Source: Cruorifilaria tuberocauda (Eukaryota > Nematoda > Chromadorea > Rhabditida > Onchocercidae). Taken from it: a stretch of DNA of 64,000 nt. Both the position numbers and the translations under genes were made by a program. Location of the stretch: NCBI GenBank assembly GCA_013365365.1, contig JABVXU010000021.1, positions 248,001 through 312,000 on the forward strand, written 5' to 3'. The notes under the pieces are model-generated. The model saw nothing but the letters and a program-made list of their open reading frames with translations, did no database searches and was not told the origin of the DNA. Positions 1-11,155 of the stretch are shown piece by piece (within the stretch, counting starts at the first letter, position 1; each line of letters opens with the position of its first letter).

Positions 1-194
1 AGACGTACACGTCTTTTGAGATCACTTTGCTTTCTTAGAATGACACTGTCGAGAACTTGTGCGTACACTTCCTCCTTTATGGCTTCTTTGTAGTATCACT
101 TTTCGACTATAGCATGATTAATAAAAACTCTGTCTTCCTCAAGCTTTAATTGCATTATGCTTGCAGCATTTTCTTCTTACCAGATTCGGTTGAT

Positions 195-3100
195 ATGGCT
201 GTTCGTAACGCATACTCACTGTACGACGAACGATTAATGTGGGAATACGTTTTCGAGTATGCTTAACCTTCAGATTAACTTATGAATGTATTGACATAGC
301 AAATGGTTATAATTTTCTATTGATTAACAATGAGCCAAACAGAAACTTTCAATACATCCTTTTTCTTAAATGACTTGTTTTTGAGTGGTGTCCTTGAAAA
401 CAATTCCGTGAAAACTATTCTTAAATATAAGTTAAATAAATATAAGTTTATTCAGATATACAAAATTTTGCAGGAAACTTCAGGATGGAGATGAAGCTGC
501 TTCTAAACCAAAGGGTTTAAAGTTGTGGAAAAAGTTTGAAGCCACTCAGAAAACCAATAAAACAGCTTCATCACTCGCTACACAGTAAAATTTTTTGATA
601 TGCTTAGTTAGGCATGCTTTGTTTCGCTGTTATCTATCCGCTGAGAAAGTAAAAAAAGTCAGAAGACTAGATTGATTTTGTTTGTTTTGCCTTAGCAAAT
701 CTTTTTTGTAGCTTCCGTAAGGTAATGTACGATCATATCGAAGAAGCTAAAATACCGGTGGAACAACAGTTATACATCGCTAGTCAGCTTGACCTACGAC
801 TCTCCAAGCGCCAGCAAAAAATGTTTTTTTTAAGTCGCAATTTGTGAGGGAAATTATCACTACGATTTTGTACTGATTTTGCGAGCTGTCTAATTCTCGA
901 AACATCTCTGAGTTTCTTTCTGAACACAGAAGTGTAATTATTCTTAGTTTCCACTTTCTAGTTTTTTTCTGGTTTTTCAAATTGAAATCAGAAGTAACAT
1001 TGAAATACCGCTGAATATGTCGTCCTAAAACGCTTTAATTTCCAGAATTGAATATAAAGGAAATATTTCAATCACCACTAATGATTTCGGCGTCGTGACT
1101 AAATATGAAAAAGAAGGTTCGTTTGCGCTCCTACTCGACCTCATTTGCCACCAAATTTTGGTTCGATAAATTATCGTTTTCATGTAGAAAAAATTTGGTA
1201 TTGATGAACTAATATAAAAGTTTGCGGCATGTGCTACAGAATTCCGCTGCATTTCAACATTACATGTCAGCTTTTGTTTTCGTAATCAGGGTCTAAACTG
1301 CAATAACCGAATCTGTAGTGCATTTTATATTAAATTAGAAGAAAGAGAACGAAAAGATGAATTATAACTTTTTAGGTAAAGAGTACTATCCATCTTTGCT
1401 CAAAAGAAAAATCTTATGCGGTATGCATTAATTTTAACTAGAAAAGGAATAGGCTTCTTTTCGTCACATATTAATAATTATCTTTTATATTTATGAATCT
1501 ATGTATGTTATAATATATAGAAATAAAGGTAGAATGAAGGTAGATAATGTCCTATCGTTTTATTTACTTCCATTTCCTTTATTCCGAATAGATTATGAAT
1601 CGTGTTAATATTTATATTCTTTCTGTTGTTTCCTGAAAGCTTGTTTTTATTCGTTAACATATTCTTTTATTTCAGAAGACGACGATATAAATGATGAACT
1701 TGGTTACGACGCATTTGAACTAAATGGTAATCTACATATAAAAGTCATGAAATAGTGTCATTTTTATGAAGCATTGAATATGTGATACAATGCTAACTCA
1801 GTTTAATATTCTGTATTTTAGGATCTATGTCGAAAATCGCGAAAATCTCTCGAAATTCTAACGGAAGTTCCATATCAGTAGCATGTTCGAGGTTAGTTAC
1901 TTCCTGCTTTTTGCTCTTATAAATTTATGGCTTATTGCTATCAGCCATAGTTTTTTTATAATTATAAGCCTGTCATAATATGACTAGCATAGGTTTATGG
2001 GACTTTCATTACTGCTGAATATTATTGATGAGAATAGTATTATGCGAAAAATTTTTTCTGGAAAAAGTAATTTACGTGTGTTGCGTGTACTTCAATGTTT
2101 TATAGGATAAAAGAACCATTGTATGATGTTTTTTCATATACATATTTCTCTTCAAAAAGTTAAAATTGGATCGCTGTAGGCACTGTACTTCACTTTCATT
2201 TTCGTTTTTTAATTTTAAGGCATTATAATCTGCGTAAACGAATAGACGTTGAAAACAATAGATTACCTGAAGTTCACAATTCGGAAGCAGCCGAAGCTAT
2301 GGATCTGGTGAACGATGTGAGTGGACGTTTTGAACTACATAATTTAATCAGTTTAAAAGTTAAATTGTAAACTATTATTCATTCAGACTAGCGATTGTGA
2401 TGGCAACAAAAATGAAGACCATAATGATGGTAGTAACCGAAAGAAGATAATTCACGGTAATCATACGAACTAACTGTATTTTATATAATCCTCAGATTGT
2501 GTCATATTTTTTGTTACTTCGCCAATTTATTTTAAGAGTTAATTTTAGTTTGCAAGTTTAGTAGTATAATCTAATAAAATGTTTCTAGTTAGCTGATTTT
2601 TTAAAATATTATGTTGAACTTTTAGTTAGGCAAATCTCGAACGACAAGGAAGAAAATGGCTGTGAAGAAAGAGAAATATGCGAGAATTCAGTAGGATGCT
2701 CATATAAAAAGCAGTTATTTTCAAACAAAATTAGTATTCGAAGAATAAGCAAAATCAAGAAAATGTATTGCGTAGAGGATGAATTTTACAGTGATTCGAA
2801 AGAAAATGATATGAATACATCTTGCTCAAAGGATGAAATTGGTACTGTAAACTTCCACAGCGGAGTCATAGGAAATCAAGTTGAATGTGTCGGAATAAAT
2901 AAAGAATCTGGTACCAATCAACGTGCGGAAGTTGCCAACAACATAAAGAGTTTGGCTATAGACAGCGATCAGTTTGATATGAAAACGATCTTGAAAACTG
3001 CTCCGTGTGGTAATAATGCATGCATTAGTAAATTAACTATAGCCTTTGAGAAGAGAAAGCAAAATCTATCAGCTTTCGAGAGTATTGTTGATGACGAACT

Positions 3101-3490
3101 GAAGCAACTAGTAGCTTATATTCTAAATACGCGAGGACTCAAAGGTGTTGAAGTATGTTTTTTCATTTCAGGAATGCTTTATTGTTTATACAAACTAGGA
3201 CGGCATTTTCCAACATTTTTTAAAACTTGATTCACGTAAAAAAGTCCGCATATCATTTGAAATGAGCTTTTGAGAAATAATTGTCATACTATGTTTATAC
3301 TTGAATTAAATATTTGTAAGTTGTTTTTTAATAAAAAGTCGTTGCTTTAGCATTAAGTTTTAAATTGATTTCTACTCAGATTTGGTTCTTATAGAAAATG
3401 AAAATGGAGAAGATATTAGAGTTGCGTGCTAAAGAAGCCAAACGATTTGGAAGTGATTTGAAGAGTTACCTCAGAAAAATACAACAGTAA
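195..3490 (+). CDS. Myb/SANT-like protein, RAP1-type N-terminal domain
   Basis: Ten exons joined in frame: 195-256, 474-584, 712-843, 1046-1116, 1676-1726, 1822-1891, 2220-2316, 2387-2456, 2626-3152, 3395-3490, giving about 428 residues. Residues 5-70 look like a three-helix Myb/SANT fold: helix 1 with DERLMWEYVFE, helix 2 with GLKLWKKFEA, helix 3 with SLATHFRKVMYDHIEE, with the spaced aromatic residues of the family. The pattern recalls the RAP1 Myb domain, which nematode telomere proteins (TEBP type) also carry. The rest is acidic and Ser/Asn-rich with scattered basic patches, and ends in a charged helix. The ATG follows a TTCTTACCAG acceptor ending at 183, consistent with trans-splicing. 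Fold assignment is from memory; telomere function is inference. The exon model is well supported by phase agreement at all nine junctions. Confidence 0.6.
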
Positions 3491-4085
3491 ATGTTTTATC
3501 ATGGAATAGATTCCTACTCTGCTGTGATATGTTAGCTCTTGATTTGCTGTTTTTCTATCTTATATTTTTATTAATTACGGTTCAAACTACGTAATTGCTA
3601 TATTTAATTATAAATTTTCGATGACTCTAAAATTTTGAAATCGTATGCTTCGAAATTTTGCTCTCTTAAAAATACAACTCTGGTTTTTCATTTATATTCC
3701 TATTGTTTTTTTTTGAAATTATTGCATATTATTTGCATATTATCAGATATTTTACCACATATTAGAGCATGGGAATTAGGAATTCATAGTAAAAGGAATC
3801 GGTATTTTTACCTGATAAATTCGTGTCCTTATTTTGTGACATATGACAATCTATTGGAGATAGTAGGACGGGAAGAAACTTCGGTTCATAGGTTCGATGT
3901 AAATGTGCAGGAATTATTTAAGACTATTCTCGTTATGAAAAGTTCAGATTTTTGTTATTGTTGTCTGTTGTCTTCAGTTCACTTAGAGAAGCCAGTTGTA
4001 TCTGAATATGTCAGTTTCAATTTGGTAGTTTTATGATCTTCGATTATGTAATCATAAATTTCGATTTCTTACATCTTTTGTGAAC

Positions 4086-4091
4086 AATAAA
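4086..4091 (+). promoter_or_regulatory. AATAAA poly(A) signal, upstream gene
   Basis: First AATAAA after the stop at 3490 of the Myb-like gene. It lies about 180 bases before the trans-splice-like acceptor of PSMD6, so the 3' UTR would be about 600 bases and the gap between the two messages short. Confidence 0.4.
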
Positions 4092-4269
4092 GTAGTTTGT
4101 ATGCGAAATGTGAATAAGTACACGAGTTATCGTAATTCATTATCTCACGCGACAAATTTTGGCAAATTGAGCTGATTGAGGGATGATCTGGTTTATAAAT
4201 TCTGCTCTTTAGGAAATGACCTGCGTGAATTTTGAGTTCTTATAATATTTTATAATATTTTTTTTGTAG

Positions 4270-6449
4270 ATGGTTGAAAAAACTCCAAGCATAACAAAAC
4301 AATTGCTTGACGATGTTGTAAAGGAAGTGAGTTGCCGAAAATTAATATGATTTACTAAGTATTCAAAAAGGGAATTTTGTTTCTTAATTTTTTAAATTGT
4401 TTTTTATTTTATTTTAACAAAACTTCAGTTCATTAAGTTGTATCTATATTAATCATTTTTGAAGTTGGTCCACCATTTCAAAAACATAAATATGCCAAGT
4501 CAAGTGAATTTCAGGAAATCTCAAAGATACCCAATTTGGATATTGCACAACTTCGTTTTTTGCTATCACATCCTGATATTGATTCTAAGGTGAAGAAGGA
4601 AAAATGGGAGAAACTTGTTGAAGTTAGTTCCTTCTGTCGTAAACATTTATAGCACCGTTGTCTACATATAGATTTGAAAAGTTTGCACTTCAAATTTCAG
4701 CTGATCAAAGAAAACGAAATGGGACCATATTACAAACTCGTTTGTGCCGACATCGGCGCGGCTATGAACGAATCATTATTCATCGAGTTAAAGAAAGCAA
4801 ATGAGAAGCGGTTAAAAGAAATAGATGATGAGATAGCAGATGCGGAGCAGAACTTGGGTATTTTGCATGTGTAATAAGTAATAAGTAGGAAATGTTTAGT
4901 TAACTAATATATATATATGTTCATATTTTTGCAGGGGAAAGTGAAGTGCGACAAGCTTACCTTCGCAAAAGCGAATATTTATGTAAAATTGGTGATAAAG
5001 ATGCAGCAGTCGCATCGTTTAGACAAACTTATGAGAAAACTGTTGGCATTGGCTATAGAATTGATCTTATTTTCAACCTTATTCGGCTTGGTCTTTTCTT
5101 TTTGGATCATCAACTGATAAATGCAAATATTTCTAAAGCAAAGAATCTTATGGAACAGGTTTTAATTCTTTAAAAAGTTATAAATTTTCTACTAAATATC
5201 TTCGCAAAAGGTGAAATTCTCTCCCATTGTATAGCGTAGGATCTGCACGGCATAGGTACCCTAATACTAATATCTGATGAGGACAGCAATTTAGGGTGGA
5301 GACTGGGAACGAAAAAATCGTCTTCGATCCTATGAAGGTCTTTATAAGATGTCAGTAAGAGATTTGAAAGGAGCTGCAGCACTTTTTCTGGAAGCTGTGC
5401 CAACGTTCGGTTCATACGAACTTATGACCTATGAACAGCTTATATTTTATACAGTTATCTCGGCTGTGTACGGTAAGTGATCTATCACATTTTGTCATTG
5501 ATAAAATTTTTTTCAAAATATAATAAATCGAAAATTTCCAGCATTAGAACGTCCTGATCTGCGCACAAAAGTTATCAGATGCAACGAGATCCAGGAACAG
5601 GTCAGTTTAATTTCATCTTAAATATTGCGTAATTGTTAATTTTATTGACTAGCAAGAATTTTTTCATAATTTGTTGCCGAGCTCAATATTAAGACTTAGT
5701 TATAATATTTTCAAAGTTTCTTTGTAACTTTTATATTTAGCTTACTGGTGGTGGCGAAAACAATGAATTGATATCTGTAAAGCACTATTTGGAAGCTTTT
5801 TACGGATGTAGATATGATGAGCTGTTTTTGGCGCTTGCGAAATTGGAAAAAGAACGATTAAAATTTGATCGTTATTTAGCACCGCATTATAATTTTTACT
5901 CAAGAGCAATGCGTCTTAAAGCATACGAACAATTTCTTACTCCATATAAGACGGTAAGGTTGAATTTTCTTAATTCCTTTCGATTCATTCAGTAAAGATC
6001 AGTAAGATATAAAGGTATAAAGTGATAATAAAAGAAAAAGTTGTACACCACTATCTGTCTCTTTAAACTGCAATTGCTTAAAACTTTGAAATTTCTTGAA
6101 AGGAACTGCGATGCAGTAATTGCCTTTTTAGGTTCGTTTAGATATGATGGCAAAAGACTTCGGTGTTTCGAAAGAATTTATTGACAAGGAGTTACACCGA
6201 CTAATCGCCACTGGTCAGCTGCACTGCAGAATAGATGCTGTCAGAGGAATCATAATAATGAATCATCCCGATACTAAGAATCATCTTTATCACAGTGTTA
6301 TCAAGTTTGTTATGCTTTCTCTTTCATTATACATTCTTGATGAATTTCAATTTTGGAAACTTTTTCTCAAATACAAGTTTTTTCTTTCCAGGGATGGTGA
6401 TATTCTCTTAAATCGTATACAAAAGCTGGCACGTGTGATTAATGCCTGA
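4270..6449 (+). CDS. PSMD6: 26S proteasome regulatory subunit PSMD6 (Rpn7)
   Basis: Lid subunit of the 19S regulatory particle; it helps assemble and position the lid for ubiquitin-conjugate degradation. Nine exons keep frame: 4270-4326, 4515-4622, 4701-4857, 4935-5158, 5295-5472, 5542-5600, 5741-5953, 6132-6304, 6392-6449, giving 408 residues against about 390 in animals. Family landmarks are visible: [18 protein letters not shown] in the helical repeats, [17 protein letters not shown] at the start of exon 5, [12 protein letters not shown], then a C-terminal PCI/winged-helix part with [22 protein letters not shown] and the terminal helix [14 protein letters not shown]. The ATG directly abuts a TTTTTTGTAG acceptor, so a spliced leader would sit at the start codon. 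It lies downstream of the Myb-like gene in the same direction. Confidence 0.96.
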
Positions 6450-6586
6450 AAATCTTATTCCTTCATATCGTTTTTGCCCTGAACTTTGATTAATTTTGTA
6501 TAAAATTCTTCAAAACTTTAGAAATTTTAATTCAGATGCCTGAAATTTAAAGAGAAATATTTTGAAAAATCGTTCTCGATTTCGGA

Positions 6587-6592
6587 AATAAA
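6587..6592 (+). promoter_or_regulatory. AATAAA poly(A) signal, PSMD6
   Basis: Consensus signal about 138 bases after the PSMD6 stop, in AT-rich DNA. Confidence 0.55.
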
Positions 6593-6599
6593 GTGCGAA

Positions 6600-7887
6600 G
6601 CATGATAACTTAATATGAGATTGTTAACCATTAATTATCTATCATCTGCGAGCATAATCTATGTTAAAATAAAGTCTTTTGTTTATTTCTGCTAATAATC
6701 ATCAAATAACTTATTCTGTTATAACAAGTTTGAAAAGCCTTGCATATATTATGTCAAACTTTTCCTGGTAGCTAAAGGTAAAGACAGATCGTTTTGAACA
6801 TTATAAAAGAGGAAAGAGATATGCTACAGTTCGGTTCATCTTCCGAATGTGTGCATCAATTCATATCTATAATGGACAGGTAAAAAACCAATAAATAAAA
6901 AAGATGCGAATCTTCGCAAAATTATTCACGCAGAATTTGTGCACAGCTTACGCTATAATGTAAAATATATTTTATTCAGATCTTGAAATTTTAAAAAATA
7001 TTTTGAAAAATCGAGTAAAATGTTCATATTTTATGATTATAACGTCAGTTCTGCACAAGAATATGAGAGGTGAAAATGGGGAAGATTTCATGACAGCTGT
7101 TCTGGATGCAAGGAGAACAAGGAAAGGTATATATAAAAAAGGAGAGCTGTGTGAAGGAAAAGTTGATTGCAGCATAATTATTAGATATAAGATTGGAAAT
7201 ATTTGCATGTGAATTGATTTTCTGCAATTTAAGCGCTGAAAATAGGTAGAGGGAAACAAGGATGAAAATTAGCTAAATGATTCATTATGTTAGATATACT
7301 AATATTTATTAAATTAAAATCCATGCGAGGAATATTCCTGCAATACAAACTATTTTAATTATTCAGATATATTTATAAATTGATTTTTGTTGCATGTGTA
7401 AAAAAGAGGAATGAACATTGACAGAGCCTTTTAGGATAGAATAGAAACATTCAGTTTATTATCAAAGATTGGCGAATTTATCAAATAAAACTTAAGTTTC
7501 TCATTTAATTCATACACTTCCATTGCGTTCATTTTTAGCGGACGGGAACACCTATTGCATTTCGGTACAACTATTATGGTTTGAAATTTTCGCGGTATAT
7601 TCCGATATAGTATAAAGTGGATTTTCATTTCATTGCTGCTTGGAGGAGGGTCAGTCAGAGGTCAGTTCGATTGTGATCTGCTTCTCGTTATTATCTTTTG
7701 ATACTTTCCCACCTGTACTATAACCTTAAAAAGTAATGACTTACTATTTTCTGTTCTTGAGCTTATTTTTTTCAAGTTCATACCTATCGTTTCTGAATTA
7801 GTTATGAGAACAGGTGCTACGAACTATTCTCATGATTACTGGTCGGTTAGTTGTGATTGGTTAAACAGATCATATTTCTGTTGTAGC
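6600..7887. other. Intergenic, no gene recognised
   Basis: AT-rich. Short open frames on both strands at 6972-7259 and 7431-7628 show no family features or plausible splicing and look like chance frames. A TTTCTGTTGTAG acceptor at 7875-7886 marks the start of the next gene. Confidence 0.6.
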
Positions 7888-9459
7888 ATGGATATTCCTG
7901 ACTACTTACTTATTAATCGGAATCTTCCGAATACTCAAAATGGGTGTGAAGAAACTTTATTTAGAAAGACGAGTGAAAGGAATGAACCATCTTCTTCAAT
8001 GTATAAAAATACTTTAAAAACTTTCATAAAAGATGATACAGAAAATGTTGCTTTCGCTCCTTCGAAGGTGACGTTTCAGCATATTTTTTCTTCGAAAAAA
8101 TAATATTTAAAAATGACGTTGGTTTCAATGTCTTCAGAGAAAATTTTGATTTGAATTTTTGCAATACAGTGTTATATCTTACGTTAATCATAATTTTTTA
8201 GGTGAATTTAACTTTAGCAGAACGGCAGCCACGAAGTCAAACTCGCAAATCCGATCCACTTCGTATATATAATTGTAATGGTAATTGTTGATTAGTTTTT
8301 TTATATAGTTGTTTTGTTTGTTATTTTGTTCAGTTTTTAGATCATAAATACACTTTAGAAGACGTATTCGAGTATTTTCAGTTTAAGTCAATATTAAATA
8401 TATCGTATTCGAAAAATTGAATGTTTCAGATTGTTTACCACCGCTTGAAACTGAACAGCAGTTCCGTATCGCAGTCAAAAAATGTGCAAGAGGAGGCGAT
8501 TCGATGGAACGCATTTCTCCAAACGGCAAGTTTCCTGTATTGTTTTTATTTAATTATCTATCAGATCTGGCGAACTAACCAGCAAGTTAATAACTAATTC
8601 AGTGGTCATAGTAACAAGATTCAAGTTTTTATCTCCTCGCTAGTTTTTTTGTAAATTTACATTAATGTACTAGTATAAAGATTTTCAATTTTCAGCTGGC
8701 ACCGGAGTAGCACGAGTATCAAATCCATCTCCTTTAACCTTCAAAGTATGGCTTGATCTATAATTTAAGGTTTAGTTCGGTAAAAAATACCATTGCTGCT
8801 TTTTACTCTCAAAAATTGAAAAGACGAAGTGCTGAAACACTTATGGACAACTTGTTTAAATTTGTCGAATATATTTTCAGACCGAACCTGTTATAATATC
8901 CTCATCTCCAATAATGAAGGCTTATTCGTTTGTGAAAGAAAAACGTCGGAAAACTGCTGCTGAAATCGACACTTTTTTTAGTCGTCTTAGTACTCCGAAG
9001 CACATTAAAGGTTCGTCCGTATCTAAATTGTTCCGGGTCTCTTTCATTTACAGTTTGCTAGTATTTTATAATCTTTCTAAATTAATCATTTGTAATTTCA
9101 GAGAAAGCTTCAAAAGATAAAAAAAATGGAGCTCATGTTCAACAAGCGAGGTAAATTTTTGAAAAGATTTCTGAAAGAAAATATTCTGAACAGGAAATTT
9201 GTGTCGGATTCAAGCGATAGTGTAGAAGTTTTGTAAAAATTCTACAGTTAGTGAAACATAATTTCGGAAATCAAAGCGAAAATAATTTTAGAAATCTTTA
9301 CAACAGTTTGATGTATATACTTTGATTTCGTTTTAATATACTTGATTCATGAAATTTGTATTCAGTACAACACAACGACAAAGTGGTGAAGCAACGAAAG
9401 GATTACGCGTGAACGTAGTTCGTACGCGAAGTAATTCTGCTGCACGTTCTAAGACTTGA
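7888..9459 (+). CDS. Unrecognised basic protein, about 225 residues
   Basis: Seven exons join in frame: 7888-8067, 8202-8280, 8430-8525, 8696-8745, 8881-9010, 9102-9150, 9366-9459. I do not recognise the family. The protein is rich in Ser, Lys, Arg and Thr, with no signal peptide or membrane segment, and is probably mostly disordered. The most structured-looking part is FVKEKRRKTAAEIDTFFSRL followed by STPKHIKEK near residues 148-178; the C-terminus is basic (RTRSNSAARSKT). The start is set at 7888, one base after a very good TTTCTGTTGTAG acceptor; an in-frame ATG at 7804 would add 28 residues but lies upstream of that acceptor. Intron 3 (8526-8695) starts with GC (G|GCAAGT) and is required by the frame. 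Confidence 0.7.
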
Positions 9460-11155
9460 GCTTTAAGTTTTGGAAAGTTTTCTTAGGAACTTTCAATGTT
9501 TTTGATATAATTTTATTTTTAGCACTGTCTACTTATTTGATTTAGCATTTCTAGAAGATTTTTGTTATAAATCTGAATTTACAAATCGTGCAAGAATGAT
9601 TTGAATTAGTGACATATTGTCTTGTAAATTATTTAAATTATAGAGAATAGTGAAAATATCGTGTTTCCTATTAAGTATTTCTTTATTTCATTCGTTTCAA
9701 CTATTCAGCTGAAGTATATCCTGATTTTTTTATCATTAACTCATTATGTTGTTTAGGATCTCATTAATTTATTTCGTGCGTAAATTGAATAATATTTTCG
9801 TTACTCATATAGAATCATTTTTTAAGTTATTCTCAAAGAAATGATTGTGATTTGCGTGATGATTGAGCTTCTGAAGCTAAAGCTGTGTGACTTCTATCGA
9901 TGCGTTTTGTGTATGCATATGAATTGGTTGCTTTGCTTCGGGTTATTGCCTGACCTTATTTTATAAGTTGATTTGAGAGATTTTTGTAAAACATCAAAAT
10001 CATCAAACATCAAGAAGAAAGAATAAATTCATTCCAGCAATCCTTATATTTTTAAATGGTTATTTTTAGGATTTCACTAAGGTTTCTTTTTAAAACTAAG
10101 ACAGATTGATGCTGCAATCAATTCATGGAAATTAAAAAGTTTTTGAAGGTATTCGTTTTTATAATAACGAAATAACATTTTGAAGGAGATATGTTCTACT
10201 TTGATGCGCTCGTCTCTTCATTCGACTGGCCAGTTACTAGTGATTATATTACGTGTCAGAACTGATTTGACATGCACATTCGAGAAGTTTGTGCTTCTGG
10301 ATGATGTACTTCGTTTTCTTGAAAATTATTAGGAATAGCATTATGAAGTTATAGAAACAGTCACACAATAACAGATGGGTAGTGACTGTTGGTCTACTCG
10401 TCTTCTGTTTACTGTCTCTTATATTATATAATCGCAAGAAGCGCTTTAACGAATACTTCAAATAAGAAAGCTAAGACCACTGATACATTAAATGTGAAGA
10501 AGATATGCTAGACTGGGCATTCGATCGTTGGTTGGGATAAGAATATATTGAACTAAACTATTTCGAAATCGTATTATCAGAAGGTGATGCAAACTTTTGC
10601 CTCCAGCAACTTTTTTGGGGTCTGAATACTTTTTATATTTGACTCAGTTTATTTTTTTACCTGACCTTTACTTAGGGTAGAGTGTCGATAATGTTTTTTC
10701 TACCAGAGAAAATGATAATCGTTCAAAATCAACTATTTTTAAAGTCTGGTAGGAATAAATGATGACGGGAAAGGACGCTGTTTGAGATGCTCAAGTACTC
10801 TGTTTTTAAGTGGACTGATTCATAATTGATTGCATAGTGGGATTGCAACAAACTTCAATTGCAAATCTAGTCTACGTCCTCTTTCCCATGCCACTAACTC
10901 TTCTGTTTCACGCTGCACTTTGAGATGGTATCCTTACCTCATTGCGCCACTGTTGAACCATTCTTCTTGTTGCAAAACCTGTCATAAATGATCATAGCTT
11001 GCCATTGATAGCTCAAGAGTGATCATTTATCAAAACTCCATCGTTAGGACCATAGTTTAAGATAAGAAGATAAATGAATGTGTTTGATTTCGTTGCTTAT
11101 GGTTGGTTTATCTCCGTATTTAAATTTAAAAAAATAAATATTTACAGGCATAATA
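9460..11155. other. Intergenic, upstream region of the phosphatase
   Basis: No coding sequence recognised. It holds the 3' end of the preceding gene (AATAAA at 10022-10027) and a less AT-rich patch around 10840-11040 that may be the upstream regulatory region of the phosphatase; that role is a guess from position. Confidence 0.5.

Noticed and set aside
1..194. Upstream exon of the Myb-like gene or a tRNA
   Set aside because: No phase-compatible exon and no cloverleaf found; treated as promoter or outron.
3635..4036. 133-residue plus-strand open frame
   Set aside because: Lies between the Myb-like stop and its AATAAA, is hydrophobic and AT-driven, and has no family features; read as 3' UTR.
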